DNA of 64,000 bases. It comes from JBELHO01 sp042091375 (GTDB lineage: Bacteria; Pseudomonadota; Gammaproteobacteria; Enterobacterales; Alteromonadaceae). The stretch lies in NCBI GenBank assembly GCA_042091375.1, contig JBELHO010000009.1, forward strand, positions 1-64,000. Reading direction: 5' to 3'. The position numbers and the translations under genes are program-made. Within the stretch, counting starts at the first letter, position 1, and each line of letters starts with the position of its first letter. Shown here one piece after another: positions 1-9,211 of this stretch. The notes under the pieces are model-generated. The model searched no databases and was not told the origin of the DNA. It was given only the letters and a program-made list of their open reading frames with translations.

Positions 1-50
1 CTGTTACCGCCGTGAAAGGGCGGTGTCCTAGGCCTCTAGACGATAGGGAC
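1..50 (-). tRNA. tRNA-Glu (anticodon TTC), 3' part outside the window
   Basis: Read on the minus strand, this begins with the acceptor 5' strand GTCCCTA, followed by the D-arm with CGTCTAGAGGCC and an anticodon arm CCGCCCTTTCACGGCGG whose loop contains TTC. This is the characteristic gammaproteobacterial tRNA-Glu sequence. The T-arm and the 3' acceptor strand lie beyond the left edge. It is downstream of the tRNA-Ala gene on the same strand, about 80 bases away, so the two are probably cut from one transcript. Confidence 0.92.
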
Positions 51-129
51 ACAAAATAAAAAATAAACATCAATTGAAACATGCAATGTTTATTTACAGA
101 AATCGTTATAACAACCATTTCTTAAATTT

Positions 130-205
130 TGGTGGAGCTATGCGGGATCGAACCGCAGACCTCTTCGCTGCCAGCGAAGCGCTCTCCCAGCTGAGCTATA
201 GCCCC
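130..205 (-). tRNA. tRNA-Ala (anticodon GGC)
   Basis: A complete 76-nt cloverleaf reads on the minus strand: acceptor GGGGCTA pairs with TAGCTCC, the D-arm is GCTCAGCTGGGAGAGC, the anticodon stem CTTCG/CGAAG encloses a loop with GGC, the T-arm contains GGTTCGATCC, and CCA is encoded at the 3' end (130-132). It is the first gene after the promoter at 286-314 and is followed by tRNA-Glu. Confidence 0.97.
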
Positions 206-285
206 AAAGTTTATATTATTAATGGCCTAGTACTAATAATATAGTCATTCAAAGTGTAACTTTCTACTCATTGAAATCGAGGCGC

Positions 286-314
286 ATTCTAAGCAGAGCC
301 TTGGCGACTGTCAA
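286..314 (-). promoter_or_regulatory. Stringent-type sigma70 promoter of the tRNA-Ala/Glu operon
   Basis: On the minus strand a perfect -35 hexamer TTGACA (309-314) and a -10 hexamer TAGAAT (286-291) are separated by exactly 17 bases. They are followed immediately by the GC-rich discriminator GCGCC. Such discriminators are typical of stable-RNA promoters repressed by ppGpp/DksA. Transcription would start near position 280, about 75 bases before the tRNA-Ala 5' end. Confidence 0.88.
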
Positions 315-380
315 CTTTTATTTTTGATATTAAAGTAATTTATCCCCTATCAAACTTCAACTGCGCATTTAAACAACAAG

Positions 381-566
381 TTGAAGGATTTTTGTATTAT
401 TTTGCTATTGATACTATTCATCGCTTGTCAGTTGTTGAGGTTAAACTCGGCACAAAAAAATCAATACTTTGCGCAGCCATTAACAATGAGTATTGACCCA
501 ATCCAATACCGTTTTAAGTCTAGACAAGCGCACATCGAGAGGGTTAAACAGCGCAAAAATAACTAA
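381..566 (+). CDS. Possible small membrane-anchored protein, unrecognised
   Basis: A 61-codon open frame starting with TTG sits between the tRNA operon promoter and yvcK. Its first 20 or so residues are strongly hydrophobic (IILLLILFIAC), like a membrane anchor or an atypical lipoprotein signal; the residue three before the Cys is Phe, so it is not a canonical lipobox. The rest is polar and basic, ending in KQRKNN. There is no ATG near the start, and the GAAGGA stretch lies inside the first codons rather than ahead of them. I do not recognise the family. It may be real, ending about 65 bases before yvcK, or it may be chance. Confidence 0.3.
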   Translation: MKDFCIILLLILFIACQLLRLNSAQKNQYFAQPLTMSIDPIQYRFKSRQAHIERVKQRKNN

Positions 567-630
567 TAATCCTTTATTTATTGTTAATTTACCTTTAAAA
601 TTTTCCAGTTACCTTATGAAGTCGAATTAA

Positions 631-1515
631 ATGCAGATAGAAAAAATTAACGTTGTAGCCATTGGTGGCGGTCACGGTTTGGGCCGTGTTCTCTCTTCTT
701 TGTCATTTCTAGAAAAACGCTTAACCGGTATAGTCACCACAACAGATAATGGCGGTTCCACCGGACGTTTACGCAAGCGAGACAGTGGTATTGCTTGGGG
801 CGACTTACGCAACTGTTTAACTCTACTAATCGACAAAAATACGGTAGGTAGTCAATTGTTTGATTATCGATTTGATGGCCAAGATGAACTCGGCGGTCAC
901 AATTTAGGTAACCTAATTTTATATGCCTTAGAGCAAATTCAATCTAGACCACTGCACTCTATCAAGTTAGTGCGCCGTATATTCGGCATAAAAAGCCCAC
1001 TACTTCCCATGTCGGAAACTCCGACAGATTTAATGGCTTTTTACCCGAAAGGACGCTGTAAAGTCGGTGAGTTATCTATTGATGATATGCCACTCATGCC
1101 TGAAACTATGCTGCTTGCACCATTAGTGAAGACCTTAGAGCCCTGCAAAAAGGCCTTAGCTGAAGCTGATTTAATTATTTTAGGACCCGGCAGTTTCTTA
1201 ACCAGTATTGTACCGCCGCTGTTAGTAAAAGAGATAGTGGATGGAATAAATAACAGTAACGCTCATTGTGTATTTCTCGACAATATTGTTGCTGAGCAAA
1301 GTCCAGCAGGTGAATTGTCATTAGACGACAAGCTGCAATGGCTTCAACAAAATATTGGTTGTATGCCTATAGACAGCGCCATTGTTCACCACACTAATAT
1401 CGACTCAAAAATGGTACCTAGTATATGCTGTGACCTTGCTAATGATAAGGTCAACCATTATCACGACAATGCCAAGCTAGTCGCTGCATTGCAACAAACC
1501 TTAAACCGTATTTGA
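631..1515 (+). CDS. yvcK: YvcK/YbhK family protein (CofD-like, UDP-sugar binding)
   Basis: A 294-residue protein of the CofD/YvcK family. YvcK (GlmR) of Firmicutes binds UDP-sugars and is needed for growth and cell shape on gluconeogenic carbon sources; E. coli YbhK is the enteric member, about 300 residues. Seen here: a glycine-rich N-terminus AIGGGHGLGRVL (about residues 10-21), the signature TTDNGGSTGRLR (about 37-48), GDLRNCL (about 57), GHNLGNL (about 89) and LGPGSFLTSIVPPLL (about 184). ATG is chosen because the glycine-rich strand starts within 12 residues of it, as in relatives. It stands alone on the plus strand, convergent with dcd. The role in this species is inferred. Confidence 0.9.
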   Translation: MQIEKINVVAIGGGHGLGRVLSSLSFLEKRLTGIVTTTDNGGSTGRLRKRDSGIAWGDLRNCLTLLIDKNTVGSQLFDYRFDGQDELGGHNLGNLILYALEQIQSRPLHSIKLVRRIFGIKSPLLPMSETPTDLMAFYPKGRCKVGELSIDDMPLMPETMLLAPLVKTLEPCKKALAEADLIILGPGSFLTSIVPPLLVKEIVDGINNSNAHCVFLDNIVAEQSPAGELSLDDKLQWLQQNIGCMPIDSAIVHHTNIDSKMVPSICCDLANDKVNHYHDNAKLVAALQQTLNRI

Positions 1516-1600
1516 CCCCTGAACACAGTTTATTGAACCGCACTAAAGGCAAGCACTAAAGTGCCGCACCTAAGGGAAAATCACCGCGAAAATCACTGGG

Positions 1601-2188
1601 TTATTTGCGGTCTTGGCTAATACGGCTAGCAACTGCCCCCTTTTGCCCTTTGTATTTAGCGTCATCTCTTTTATTGTAAGGTCGAGCAGCACTATTAGAC
1701 ATAGTTTCGAAGTTCAATGCGGCTATTTTCATTTTAGGCCTTAACGCCAGCGGTAACTTACCGCTATTGTAAAACTCAAGTACAATTTGACCTGACCAAC
1801 CGGGATCGATTCTATGTGCAGTGACATGCACCATTAACCCCAAGCGCGCAAGGGAAGAACGACCATCAAGCCAACCGACAATGTTGTCAGGTAAAGTCAC
1901 TGATTCATAAGTCACCGCAAGCGCCAGCTCTCCTGGGTGGAGAAAAAACGCATCGCCATCGGCAATGACAATTTCATCACTCATCACTGAACTCATGGCT
2001 TGTTGTACGTCTTCTCTAGGACCACTCAAGTCAATAAAAGGCGCGGTGTGATCTTGGAAAACGCGAAATTCGTTGCCTAAACGAATATCAACACTCACCC
2101 CGGAAATCATCTCTTGGCCTGGATGTGGCACAATAGAAATATTTCCCTGTGCTAATAATTTTTCAATATCGGTATCACACAATCTCAT
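1601..2188 (-). CDS. dcd: dCTP deaminase
   Basis: This 195-residue protein (E. coli Dcd has 193) deaminates dCTP to dUTP, which Dut then hydrolyses to dUMP, the substrate of thymidylate synthase. The start MRLCDTDIEKLL matches the family N-terminus. The trimer active-site motifs are present: VSVDIRLG (about 26), DGRSSLARLGL (about 108), and HRIDPGWSGQIVLEFYN, which carries the catalytic glutamate in VLEF. A Gln/Lys-rich tail with KYKGQKGA (about 179) contributes to nucleotide binding in relatives. It follows apbC by 49 bases on the same strand, an arrangement seen in many gammaproteobacteria (mrp-dcd), so the two may be co-transcribed. Confidence 0.97.
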   Translation of the reverse strand: MRLCDTDIEKLLAQGNISIVPHPGQEMISGVSVDIRLGNEFRVFQDHTAPFIDLSGPREDVQQAMSSVMSDEIVIADGDAFFLHPGELALAVTYESVTLPDNIVGWLDGRSSLARLGLMVHVTAHRIDPGWSGQIVLEFYNSGKLPLALRPKMKIAALNFETMSNSAARPYNKRDDAKYKGQKGAVASRISQDRK

Positions 2189-2237
2189 CAGTAATCTTCT
2201 TGGTAATCTTGCTGGTTAAAGTGAAAAGCACAAAGCT

Positions 2238-3344
2238 TTATAGTTGTTTGATCAATATTTCGGCGGTCTGCGGACTACGTGCATCGTACTGATCAAAAAG
2301 TTTCGCCGCCATCGTCGCCGCTATTTTACGATACTGTTTTGCTAATTCACCAGTACTATTTGTAATTACTGGTGAATTGCCGCTATCAGCGGCTTGCTGA
2401 ATAGCAATATCTAAGGGCAATTGCCCCAATAAGCTGACCTTGTGCTGCTCTGCCATTTGTTGGCCACCGCCCTCACCAAATAGAAACGATTGATGACCAC
2501 ACTGAGCACACAAGTGATAACTCATATTTTCAATAATACCTAATACAGGTACCTTGACTTGCGCAAACATGGCAATGCCTTTTTCTACATCTGCAAGGGC
2601 AATATCTTGCGGCGTAGTGATAATAATCGAAGCAGCAACAGGCATTTTTTGACCAAGGGTTAACTGAATATCACCAGTACCAGGTGGCATATCCACCAGC
2701 AAATAATCAACATCACGCCAAGCAGTTTCATTGAGTAGTTGTTGAAAAGCACGACTGGCCATAGGGCCTCGCCACACCGTTGGGTCTTTTTCATCTACCA
2801 AAAAACCAATAGACATGGCTTCGATGCCAGAGGATTGTAAAGGAGTGATCAGCTTGCCATCACTAGATGTTGGTTTGATCCCTTGTAAACCCATCATTAA
2901 CGGAATAGAAGGACCATAGATATCTGCATCTAAAATACCGACTTTTGCGCCTTCAGCCATTAACGCATAGGCTAAGTTAACAGCCGTTGTTGATTTGCCT
3001 ACCCCGCCTTTGCCAGAGGCAATTGCAAGGATATTCTTTACCCCAGCTATCTGGTGTTTTCGCACCGGAATAACCTGTAAACTCAGCTCAAAATTAACTT
3101 TATACTTAACAATATCAGTTAATCTCAACGCCAACTGCGCTAATTCAGAACGACATGGAAAAGGCACCGCGAGTTTAATCACAATCTCGCTATCGGTCTG
3201 ACTTATTGCTCCTAACTGACAAACTTGCAGCAAGCCGTTGCTGAAATTATCCGAACGGTGATCAGTAAGTTGCTGCTCAATAATTTGCTGTAAATCGTCA
3301 GACACAGTGTTGTGAGTGTTACCTTGAAAAAATTTAGAAAACAT
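2238..3344 (-). CDS. apbC: Iron-sulfur cluster carrier protein ApbC (Mrp)
   Basis: A 368-residue P-loop ATPase of the Mrp/NBP35 family, which binds an Fe-S cluster and transfers it to apo-proteins in the cytoplasm. Seen: an N-terminal DUF59/MIP18-like segment (about residues 10-95), a deviant Walker A SGKGGVGKST (about 109-118), DADIYGPSIP (about 140), the switch PPGTGDIQLT, and the CxxC pair CAQC at about 279-282 that holds the cluster at the dimer interface. Length equals E. coli Mrp (369). It is divergent from metG with a 135-base gap, the same arrangement as in E. coli, so both promoters must lie in that gap. Confidence 0.96.
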   Translation of the reverse strand: MFSKFFQGNTHNTVSDDLQQIIEQQLTDHRSDNFSNGLLQVCQLGAISQTDSEIVIKLAVPFPCRSELAQLALRLTDIVKYKVNFELSLQVIPVRKHQIAGVKNILAIASGKGGVGKSTTAVNLAYALMAEGAKVGILDADIYGPSIPLMMGLQGIKPTSSDGKLITPLQSSGIEAMSIGFLVDEKDPTVWRGPMASRAFQQLLNETAWRDVDYLLVDMPPGTGDIQLTLGQKMPVAASIIITTPQDIALADVEKGIAMFAQVKVPVLGIIENMSYHLCAQCGHQSFLFGEGGGQQMAEQHKVSLLGQLPLDIAIQQAADSGNSPVITNSTGELAKQYRKIAATMAAKLFDQYDARSPQTAEILIKQL

Positions 3345-3479
3345 GATTTTCTACTTAAATATGTTTAAACGCTAAAAAAATCGCCAGTTTACGCAAAACA
3401 TTACAATTGTTGATGAAAAGTACCCTTAAATTCTGTACCATTCTCAGCATTATTACCATCAAAATACTGTAAAATTTCT

Positions 3480-5585
3480 ATGTCATCGACAAACGCTGTT
3501 AAACAAAATCAAAATCAACGAAAAATTTTGGTTACTTGTGCCCTTCCCTATGCCAATGGCTCGATCCATTTAGGGCATTTGTTAGAGCATATACAAACCG
3601 ATATTTGGGTGCGTTTTCAACGCATGCGTGGTCACCAAACCTATTTTGTTTGTGCTGATGATGCGCACGGCACACCAATTATGCTAAAAGCCCAAGAGCT
3701 GGGTATCTTACCCGAACAAATGATAGCTGATGTGCGTGACGAGCACCGTCGTGATTTTGCTGATTTCAATATCAGTTTTGATAACTATCACTCTACGCAC
3801 AGCAGTGAAAATCAAGCCTTTGCCAATGAAATATACCAGCGTTTACACGATAAAGGCCATATCAAAACAAAAATTATTTCTCAGCTTTACGATCCCGAAA
3901 AAGCCATGTTTTTACCAGATCGATTTGTCAAAGGGACTTGTCCTAAGTGCAAAAGTGAAGACCAAAATGGCGATAGTTGTGATCATTGTGGGGCAACTTA
4001 TTCCCCTACAGAAGTGATTAATCCGCGCTCGGTTATTTCTGGCGCCACCCCGATATTAAGAGACTCTGAACATTACTTTTTTGATTTGCCGGCATTTGCC
4101 GAAATGTTGCAGCAATGGACTCGCAGTGGCGCATTACAACAAGAAATGACCAACAAACTAGCCGAATGGTTTGATGCTGGATTGCAACGATGGGATATCA
4201 GCAGAGATGCCCCCTATTTTGGCTTTGAAATACCCAATGCCCCAGGCAAATACTTTTACGTCTGGTTAGATGCCCCCATTGGCTACATGGGTAGTTTTAA
4301 AAACTTATGTGACAAAAAAGGCATAGATTTTGACGAGTTTTGGCAACTCGATTCAGACGCCGAACTGTATCACTTTATCGGCAAAGACATCATCTATTTC
4401 CACAGCCTATTTTGGCCTGCAATGCTAGAGGGTGCTGGTTACAGAAAACCGACTTCTGTCTACGCCCACGGTTTTGTTACCGTCAATGGCGCGAAAATGT
4501 CTAAATCAAAAGGCACCTTTATCAAAGGAAGAACTTATTTAGATCACCTTAACCCTGAATATTTACGTTATTACTACGCCGCTAAACTGACCAGTAAAAT
4601 TGACGATTTAGATCTGAACTTAGAAGATTTTGCGCAGCGAGTAAATGCTGATTTAGTTGGTAAAGTGGTAAACATTGCTTCGCGTTGTGCTAGCTTTATT
4701 ACTAAGCGTTTTGACGGCATGTTAGCAACCACTATTGACGACCAAGCACTTGCCGATCAAGTAATGGCCGCGGGTGAATCAATTGCGCAGCACTACGAAT
4801 CACGTGAGTTTAGTCGTGCTATGCGAGAAATAATGACTCTAGCCGATAAAGTTAACGAATACATTGCCACTAAAGAACCTTGGCAATTGATCAAAGATGA
4901 CAGTAAACAACAAGAGGTGCATAACATTTGCTCGCTTGGCATTAATATGTTCCGCATCTTAGTGATTTACCTCACTCCAGTGCTACCGGTTTTAGCTGAA
5001 AGTACCGCAAAATTTTTGAATGAACAATTACTTTGGGACAATCATCAACACTTGTTAGTAGATCACAAAATAAACAAATTTAAGGCCTTATTACAGCGTG
5101 TTGATATGGATAAAGTCAATGCCATGGTAGCGGCATCAAAAGACAATCTAGCCGCTCAAGCGGCAACAACGGCTGAGCAAAACCAACCGGCAAAGGCAGC
5201 TGAGCAGTCAGCTGAACAACCGTTAATTGCCGATCCAATATCAGCAGAAATTCAATTTGACGAATTTGCTAAAATTGATTTGCGCATTGCAAAAATTATC
5301 AAAGCGGAACACGTCGAAAAAGCAGACAAATTACTCAGACTTGAATTAGCGCTTGACAATAAGGAAGGTCAAGGTGAAACACGGCAAGTCTTTGCGGGGA
5401 TAAAATCTGCTTACACACCAGAGCAACTGATAGGTAAACACACAGTGATGGTCGCCAATCTAGCGCCGCGTAAAATGCGTTTTGGTGTGTCTGAAGGCAT
5501 GGTACTCGCTGCCGGACCGGGGGGTGAAGATTTATGGATACTAAGCCCTGATGACGGTGCACAACCAGGCATGCGCGTTAAATAA
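3480..5585 (+). CDS. metG: Methionyl-tRNA synthetase
   Basis: This 701-residue class I enzyme charges tRNA-Met with methionine. Visible parts in order: a Rossmann catalytic core with the HIGH-type motif HLGH (30-33); a zinc knuckle with CPKC and CDHC cysteine pairs (about 157-173); the KMSKS loop KMSKSKGTF (about 339); an anticodon-binding helical domain (about 390-560); an Ala/Glu-rich linker (about 560-590); and a C-terminal EMAPII/Trbp111-type tRNA-binding domain (about 595-701) with VANLAPRKMRFG. This is the E. coli-type long form, which dimerises through that last domain. It is transcribed away from apbC. Confidence 0.98.
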   Translation: MSSTNAVKQNQNQRKILVTCALPYANGSIHLGHLLEHIQTDIWVRFQRMRGHQTYFVCADDAHGTPIMLKAQELGILPEQMIADVRDEHRRDFADFNISFDNYHSTHSSENQAFANEIYQRLHDKGHIKTKIISQLYDPEKAMFLPDRFVKGTCPKCKSEDQNGDSCDHCGATYSPTEVINPRSVISGATPILRDSEHYFFDLPAFAEMLQQWTRSGALQQEMTNKLAEWFDAGLQRWDISRDAPYFGFEIPNAPGKYFYVWLDAPIGYMGSFKNLCDKKGIDFDEFWQLDSDAELYHFIGKDIIYFHSLFWPAMLEGAGYRKPTSVYAHGFVTVNGAKMSKSKGTFIKGRTYLDHLNPEYLRYYYAAKLTSKIDDLDLNLEDFAQRVNADLVGKVVNIASRCASFITKRFDGMLATTIDDQALADQVMAAGESIAQHYESREFSRAMREIMTLADKVNEYIATKEPWQLIKDDSKQQEVHNICSLGINMFRILVIYLTPVLPVLAESTAKFLNEQLLWDNHQHLLVDHKINKFKALLQRVDMDKVNAMVAASKDNLAAQAATTAEQNQPAKAAEQSAEQPLIADPISAEIQFDEFAKIDLRIAKIIKAEHVEKADKLLRLELALDNKEGQGETRQVFAGIKSAYTPEQLIGKHTVMVANLAPRKMRFGVSEGMVLAAGPGGEDLWILSPDDGAQPGMRVK

Positions 5586-5689
5586 GCAACACCTACAGCT
5601 AAATTTGAAAATAAATTTTCATCTGCAATTTGTGCAGTGCTGCTCAGCAAAATCGTGCAATTGCCACTGATTTTTCTAAGCAGCACCAC

Positions 5690-6172
5690 TTACATCGGCA
5701 ACTGTAAACGCTTTAATAAACCGTCACTGGCATCCTCTACCAGTTGCAACACAAATTTAAAGCCTTGTGCACCTCCGTAATAAGGATCGGGGACCTCACT
5801 ATCGGTAAAATTATCGGCGTATTGCAAAAACAATTGTACTTTATCGGTTAAGTCTGCAGGGGCAATAGCCATCAAGTCGGCGACATTGCGCTGATCCATG
5901 GCTAAAATCAAATCAAAATCAACAAAGTCTTGCGCTGTTACTTGCCTGGCTTTAATACCATCAAAACTATACCCCTGTGCGATGGCTACTTTTTGCGAGC
6001 GATGATCTGGTTTTTCACGAGCGTGTGCGGCAATGGTACCGGCAGAGTCGATTTTAAGCTGTTTATTTTGTGCTATCGCTTTATGCCGAAATACCGCTTC
6101 AGCAGTCGGTGAACGACAGATATTGCCCATGCAGACGAACAATACTGATTTTACGTTTTTTAAGTTTTCCAA
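5690..6172 (-). CDS. Low molecular weight protein-tyrosine phosphatase
   Basis: A 160-residue cytoplasmic phosphatase of the LMW-PTP family. The P-loop CMGNICRS (residues 14-21) carries the nucleophilic Cys14 and the phosphate-binding arginine (CX5R). The general-acid aspartate lies in DPYYGG near the C-terminus (about 129-134). Bacterial members such as Wzb/Etp dephosphorylate tyrosine kinases of capsule export, but no kinase or polysaccharide export gene lies nearby, so the substrate is unknown. It is convergent with metG. A GTGCTGCT/AGCAGCAC inverted repeat (5637-5686) lies between them, overlapping the possible end of both transcripts. Confidence 0.93.
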   Translation of the reverse strand: MENLKNVKSVLFVCMGNICRSPTAEAVFRHKAIAQNKQLKIDSAGTIAAHAREKPDHRSQKVAIAQGYSFDGIKARQVTAQDFVDFDLILAMDQRNVADLMAIAPADLTDKVQLFLQYADNFTDSEVPDPYYGGAQGFKFVLQLVEDASDGLLKRLQLPM

Positions 6173-6490
6173 AATAGATTCCTTTTTTTATATTTAACCA
6201 CTTAAAAAAAAACACAGTCATATAGGGTTAAAACAAATCTTCAGAGTAATTGTTAACAGGTTACCTTTTTTGCGCAGTAAAGCATAGCTGGATTGCCGTT
6301 ACAGCAAAGCTTGTTACATTCAATTTTCGACAACAAAAAAATCTATGTCAAAATTACCTGTGTCAAAATAACAATAATCTAGACTTAACAGATACTCATT
6401 AGGTTTTAATGATAATTAATGCCGTTGTTGTGGTTATTTTGTTACAGTAGTCTAATAATTAATGATTTTTCACTTGTTTGAGCCGTTCCA
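6173..6490 (+). other. Divergent intergenic region, no gene seen
   Basis: This 318-base AT-rich gap between the divergent phosphatase and EAL genes must hold both promoters. A direct repeat TGTCAAAATTA / TGTCAAAATAA is present about 17 bases apart (near 6344 and 6361), which could be a regulator site. No open frame with a ribosome binding site was found. Confidence 0.4.
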
Positions 6491-9154
6491 ATGACACAAC
6501 CAAAGATCACCCATCAAGTTGGTATTAAATGTATCGCAATATTTTTGGCGATGATCAGTTTGTGTTATTTTCTGGTATATTCGGGTTCGTTAGGTTTTGA
6601 GCGCACTTATGCGCAAGCCAGCAATGTTGCAGTGAGTGAAAAACTCAGTTATTTACCCATACTAATCGACAATGAAGGCTTCGAAGCCCTCCCTAATGAG
6701 ACTCAAGCATTTATCGCCCTGCCTGCAAATCAGCTCAGTTATTCCATTGCGCAAGGCAGTTTTTGGCTAAAGATCGACATCAACAACAACACAAATAAAG
6801 GCGTATCTCGGGTTTTGTTTAGCGATAGTGCTTTGTTGAACCTTGTTGTCAGCGACGAGCTAGGGGCTCTATTGCAAAACCAGACAGCCATAGCCAACTT
6901 TGCATCAGAAAAATATCAGGCTTATACACATATTGACCTTTCACTGGCGCCTTTCGAGAAACAACAGCACATGGTTAAAATAGTCAATAACAGTCCTATA
7001 CCAGCGTCGTTGTTGTGGTCTTCAGCCAATAAATTTGAACAATATACAAGGTCTGCGCCCATGTTACACGGTGCCTTGCTGATGGCCATTGTGTTGTTAG
7101 TATTTTATTATTCAGCGGCATATCACAAACCTGCTCGCAAGCTGGTTTTATCTTATTTACTGCTGTTATTGTGCTATTTACTAATTTTTACTGCATTAAC
7201 TGTTAACGGTTATTGGTTATTTGACGATGTACTGCAACAGTTGTTAAATCAGCACTTACTCTTTTTCAGCTACTGTGTGTTAAGTGCATTTTTACTATTT
7301 ACAGTGTTTTATTTAGTCGATGTCATTGCCACCAGTAAAATAGCCTTAGTTGCCATAGGTGTATCAGCACTTATTATGATTGTGGCGTTTTATAGCGCGC
7401 GCCTTGATCTGCAATCACAATATACTTTCCTCGGCGCAGCAACAGCGATGTGTATGGTGTTAATTACCATTATCCTGTGGCGAACTCAAATAGCTAATTT
7501 ACGATGGTTTTACTTAATGACATTAGCGCCATTACTGACGGTGTTTTTATATCAAAACACATCGTATCAGCTAATTATCTCAACTCACTCACTTGCTCTC
7601 CCATGGTTCAGTAGCCAAAGCTATATGTATCTATCAATATTGCACTTGGCTTTACTGGCAATAGCCTTGCGAAAAAAAATGGGGTTGGCTGAGCTAGATA
7701 AATCTGTTTATGCTGTGCAGGATGAAAGCACAGGCATGTTAAAATCAGCAGTGCTTGAGCACAAAATATCACAACTGATCAATAACCAGCGCAGTGACTT
7801 TAACGTCATTGTGATCATGCCCAATAAATTAAATGTATTGCTGGATTACATAAAGGATGAAGATCGCCATAAGCTAATAGTCAAGCTCGAGCAAGTGCTC
7901 TCCGAGTACCTTGCCAGCAATAAGTCTATTGTGCCGTTAGGTAAAAATAACCAAAAACTTTGTTTACTCGACGGCTGTAGCTTTAGCTTATTGCAATTAG
8001 TTGATGATCGACCACCAGCATTAAATGAACTTATTGACAGCATAGACGGCGTTATTAAGCAGTATTATCAGCTTGATCAATTAACCATGGACCAAGGCGC
8101 TCAAGTAGGGCTGGCTAGCTATCCGAACAATGGTAACAACAGTTCACAACTGCTCCAATATGCGAAAACCCACCTTGCCGCAAAGTACCAATGTGACCTT
8201 GCCCCTCTCCTAAGCGCTACCCCTGAAGCTGATACTAACTATCAAATTGCCCCTGAACCAGCGCTTAATGCAGGCCAGTCACGTCTAAAAATGGCAGCTC
8301 ATTTCAATAGTGATAACCATTATAAAACTGGCTTTTATTTACAGCTAGCGGTTGATCTTGCACAGGCGATTAAAAATCAAGACTTGGCTATATACCATCA
8401 ACCGCAAATTGATTTAAAAACATTACGAGTCTGCGCCAGTGAGTGTTTATTGCGTTGGCAGCACCCAACACAAGGTGAACTTGCGCCAGACTTGATCATT
8501 GCTTTAGCAGAGGATTTTGGTTTACTCAATCAACTGACTTTAATGGTGATAAAAAAATCCCTTGCCCAACAGTTGATCCTGCGTGATGAACACAATCAAA
8601 ATCACATGTTATCTATTAACATTAGTGGCAACGAACTGTGTTCAGAGCATTTTTTTCAACAAACCTTAGAATTAATTGAGGCGTCAACCATAGCCAGTGA
8701 TAAAATTGTCTTTGAGCTGACCCATTGGCAACACATTGAAGATCAACAGCGCGCCATAGACACCCTAGTTAAACTCAGTGAGTTAGGTATCACCATCAGT
8801 AGTGATGATGTTGATAACCTGTATGCATCGATATTAAATAATCGCCCTTGTCACTACCAAGAATTTAAGTTGAAACAACCATGGGTAGATAAATCGATAC
8901 AATCAGATCTGGGCAAATTAGCCGTAAAAAGTATGATCCAAATGGCAAAAGGCTCTGGTTTGGAAGTGGTTGCTGAGGGGATCACAAGTCAACAAAATGA
9001 AGAGATCCTGCGCGAATTAGGTTGTGATATTGGTCAAGGGCATTTATACGGTAAAGCAATGCGTTTTGATGATTACCTCCAATGGCTTAATCGATTAACC
9101 AATGGCCGGATCAGACCCAGTTTACAAGGTGAGTTCATTCCCGCAGACAGTTAA
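6491..9154 (+). CDS. Membrane protein with 7TM-DISM sensor, degenerate GGDEF and EAL domains
   Basis: An 887-residue protein built as: N-terminal signal/anchor (about 13-30); periplasmic 7TMR-DISM extracellular-like domain (about 45-185); about seven membrane helices (about 195-405); a poorly conserved GGDEF region (about 415-580) where the signature is replaced by DGCSF, so no diguanylate cyclase activity is expected; and a C-terminal EAL domain (about 615-870). In the EAL domain the first motif reads ECLLRW, NISGN and ELT are kept, DDFG is replaced by DDVDN, LKID by LKQP, and VVAEGIT and GQGHLYG are kept. The metal-binding acids are largely present, so c-di-GMP phosphodiesterase activity is possible but not certain. 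It is convergent with aroG. The ligand of the sensor part is unknown. Confidence 0.85.
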   Translation: MTQPKITHQVGIKCIAIFLAMISLCYFLVYSGSLGFERTYAQASNVAVSEKLSYLPILIDNEGFEALPNETQAFIALPANQLSYSIAQGSFWLKIDINNNTNKGVSRVLFSDSALLNLVVSDELGALLQNQTAIANFASEKYQAYTHIDLSLAPFEKQQHMVKIVNNSPIPASLLWSSANKFEQYTRSAPMLHGALLMAIVLLVFYYSAAYHKPARKLVLSYLLLLLCYLLIFTALTVNGYWLFDDVLQQLLNQHLLFFSYCVLSAFLLFTVFYLVDVIATSKIALVAIGVSALIMIVAFYSARLDLQSQYTFLGAATAMCMVLITIILWRTQIANLRWFYLMTLAPLLTVFLYQNTSYQLIISTHSLALPWFSSQSYMYLSILHLALLAIALRKKMGLAELDKSVYAVQDESTGMLKSAVLEHKISQLINNQRSDFNVIVIMPNKLNVLLDYIKDEDRHKLIVKLEQVLSEYLASNKSIVPLGKNNQKLCLLDGCSFSLLQLVDDRPPALNELIDSIDGVIKQYYQLDQLTMDQGAQVGLASYPNNGNNSSQLLQYAKTHLAAKYQCDLAPLLSATPEADTNYQIAPEPALNAGQSRLKMAAHFNSDNHYKTGFYLQLAVDLAQAIKNQDLAIYHQPQIDLKTLRVCASECLLRWQHPTQGELAPDLIIALAEDFGLLNQLTLMVIKKSLAQQLILRDEHNQNHMLSINISGNELCSEHFFQQTLELIEASTIASDKIVFELTHWQHIEDQQRAIDTLVKLSELGITISSDDVDNLYASILNNRPCHYQEFKLKQPWVDKSIQSDLGKLAVKSMIQMAKGSGLEVVAEGITSQQNEEILRELGCDIGQGHLYGKAMRFDDYLQWLNRLTNGRIRPSLQGEFIPADS

Positions 9155-9178
9155 TATTAGGTTTTATCAACTGTCTGC
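9143..9178. terminator. Inverted repeat at the convergent ends of the EAL gene and aroG
   Basis: GCAGACAGTT (9143-9152) and AACTGTCTGC (9169-9178) form a perfect 10-bp stem with a 16-base loop, overlapping the stop codon of the EAL gene. There is no U-tract on either strand. It may still end or protect the two converging transcripts. Confidence 0.45.
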
Positions 9179-9211
9179 AATGTTGGGGTTGTGTTTGGAT
9201 TGGTGATCAAG

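Noticed and set aside
1..205. tRNA genes considered as attachment site of a genomic island
   Set aside because: No integrase, no direct repeat of the tRNA 3' end and no foreign-looking genes within the window.
5637..5686. Inverted repeat GTGCTGCT...AGCAGCAC between metG and the phosphatase gene, considered as a bidirectional terminator
   Set aside because: The loop is 28 bases long and there is no clean U-tract on either strand, so I mention it only in the neighbouring gene entry.
5411..5689. A 92-codon minus-strand frame overlapping the end of metG
   Set aside because: It lies mostly antisense to the conserved C-terminal domain of MetG and matches no family; a shadow frame.
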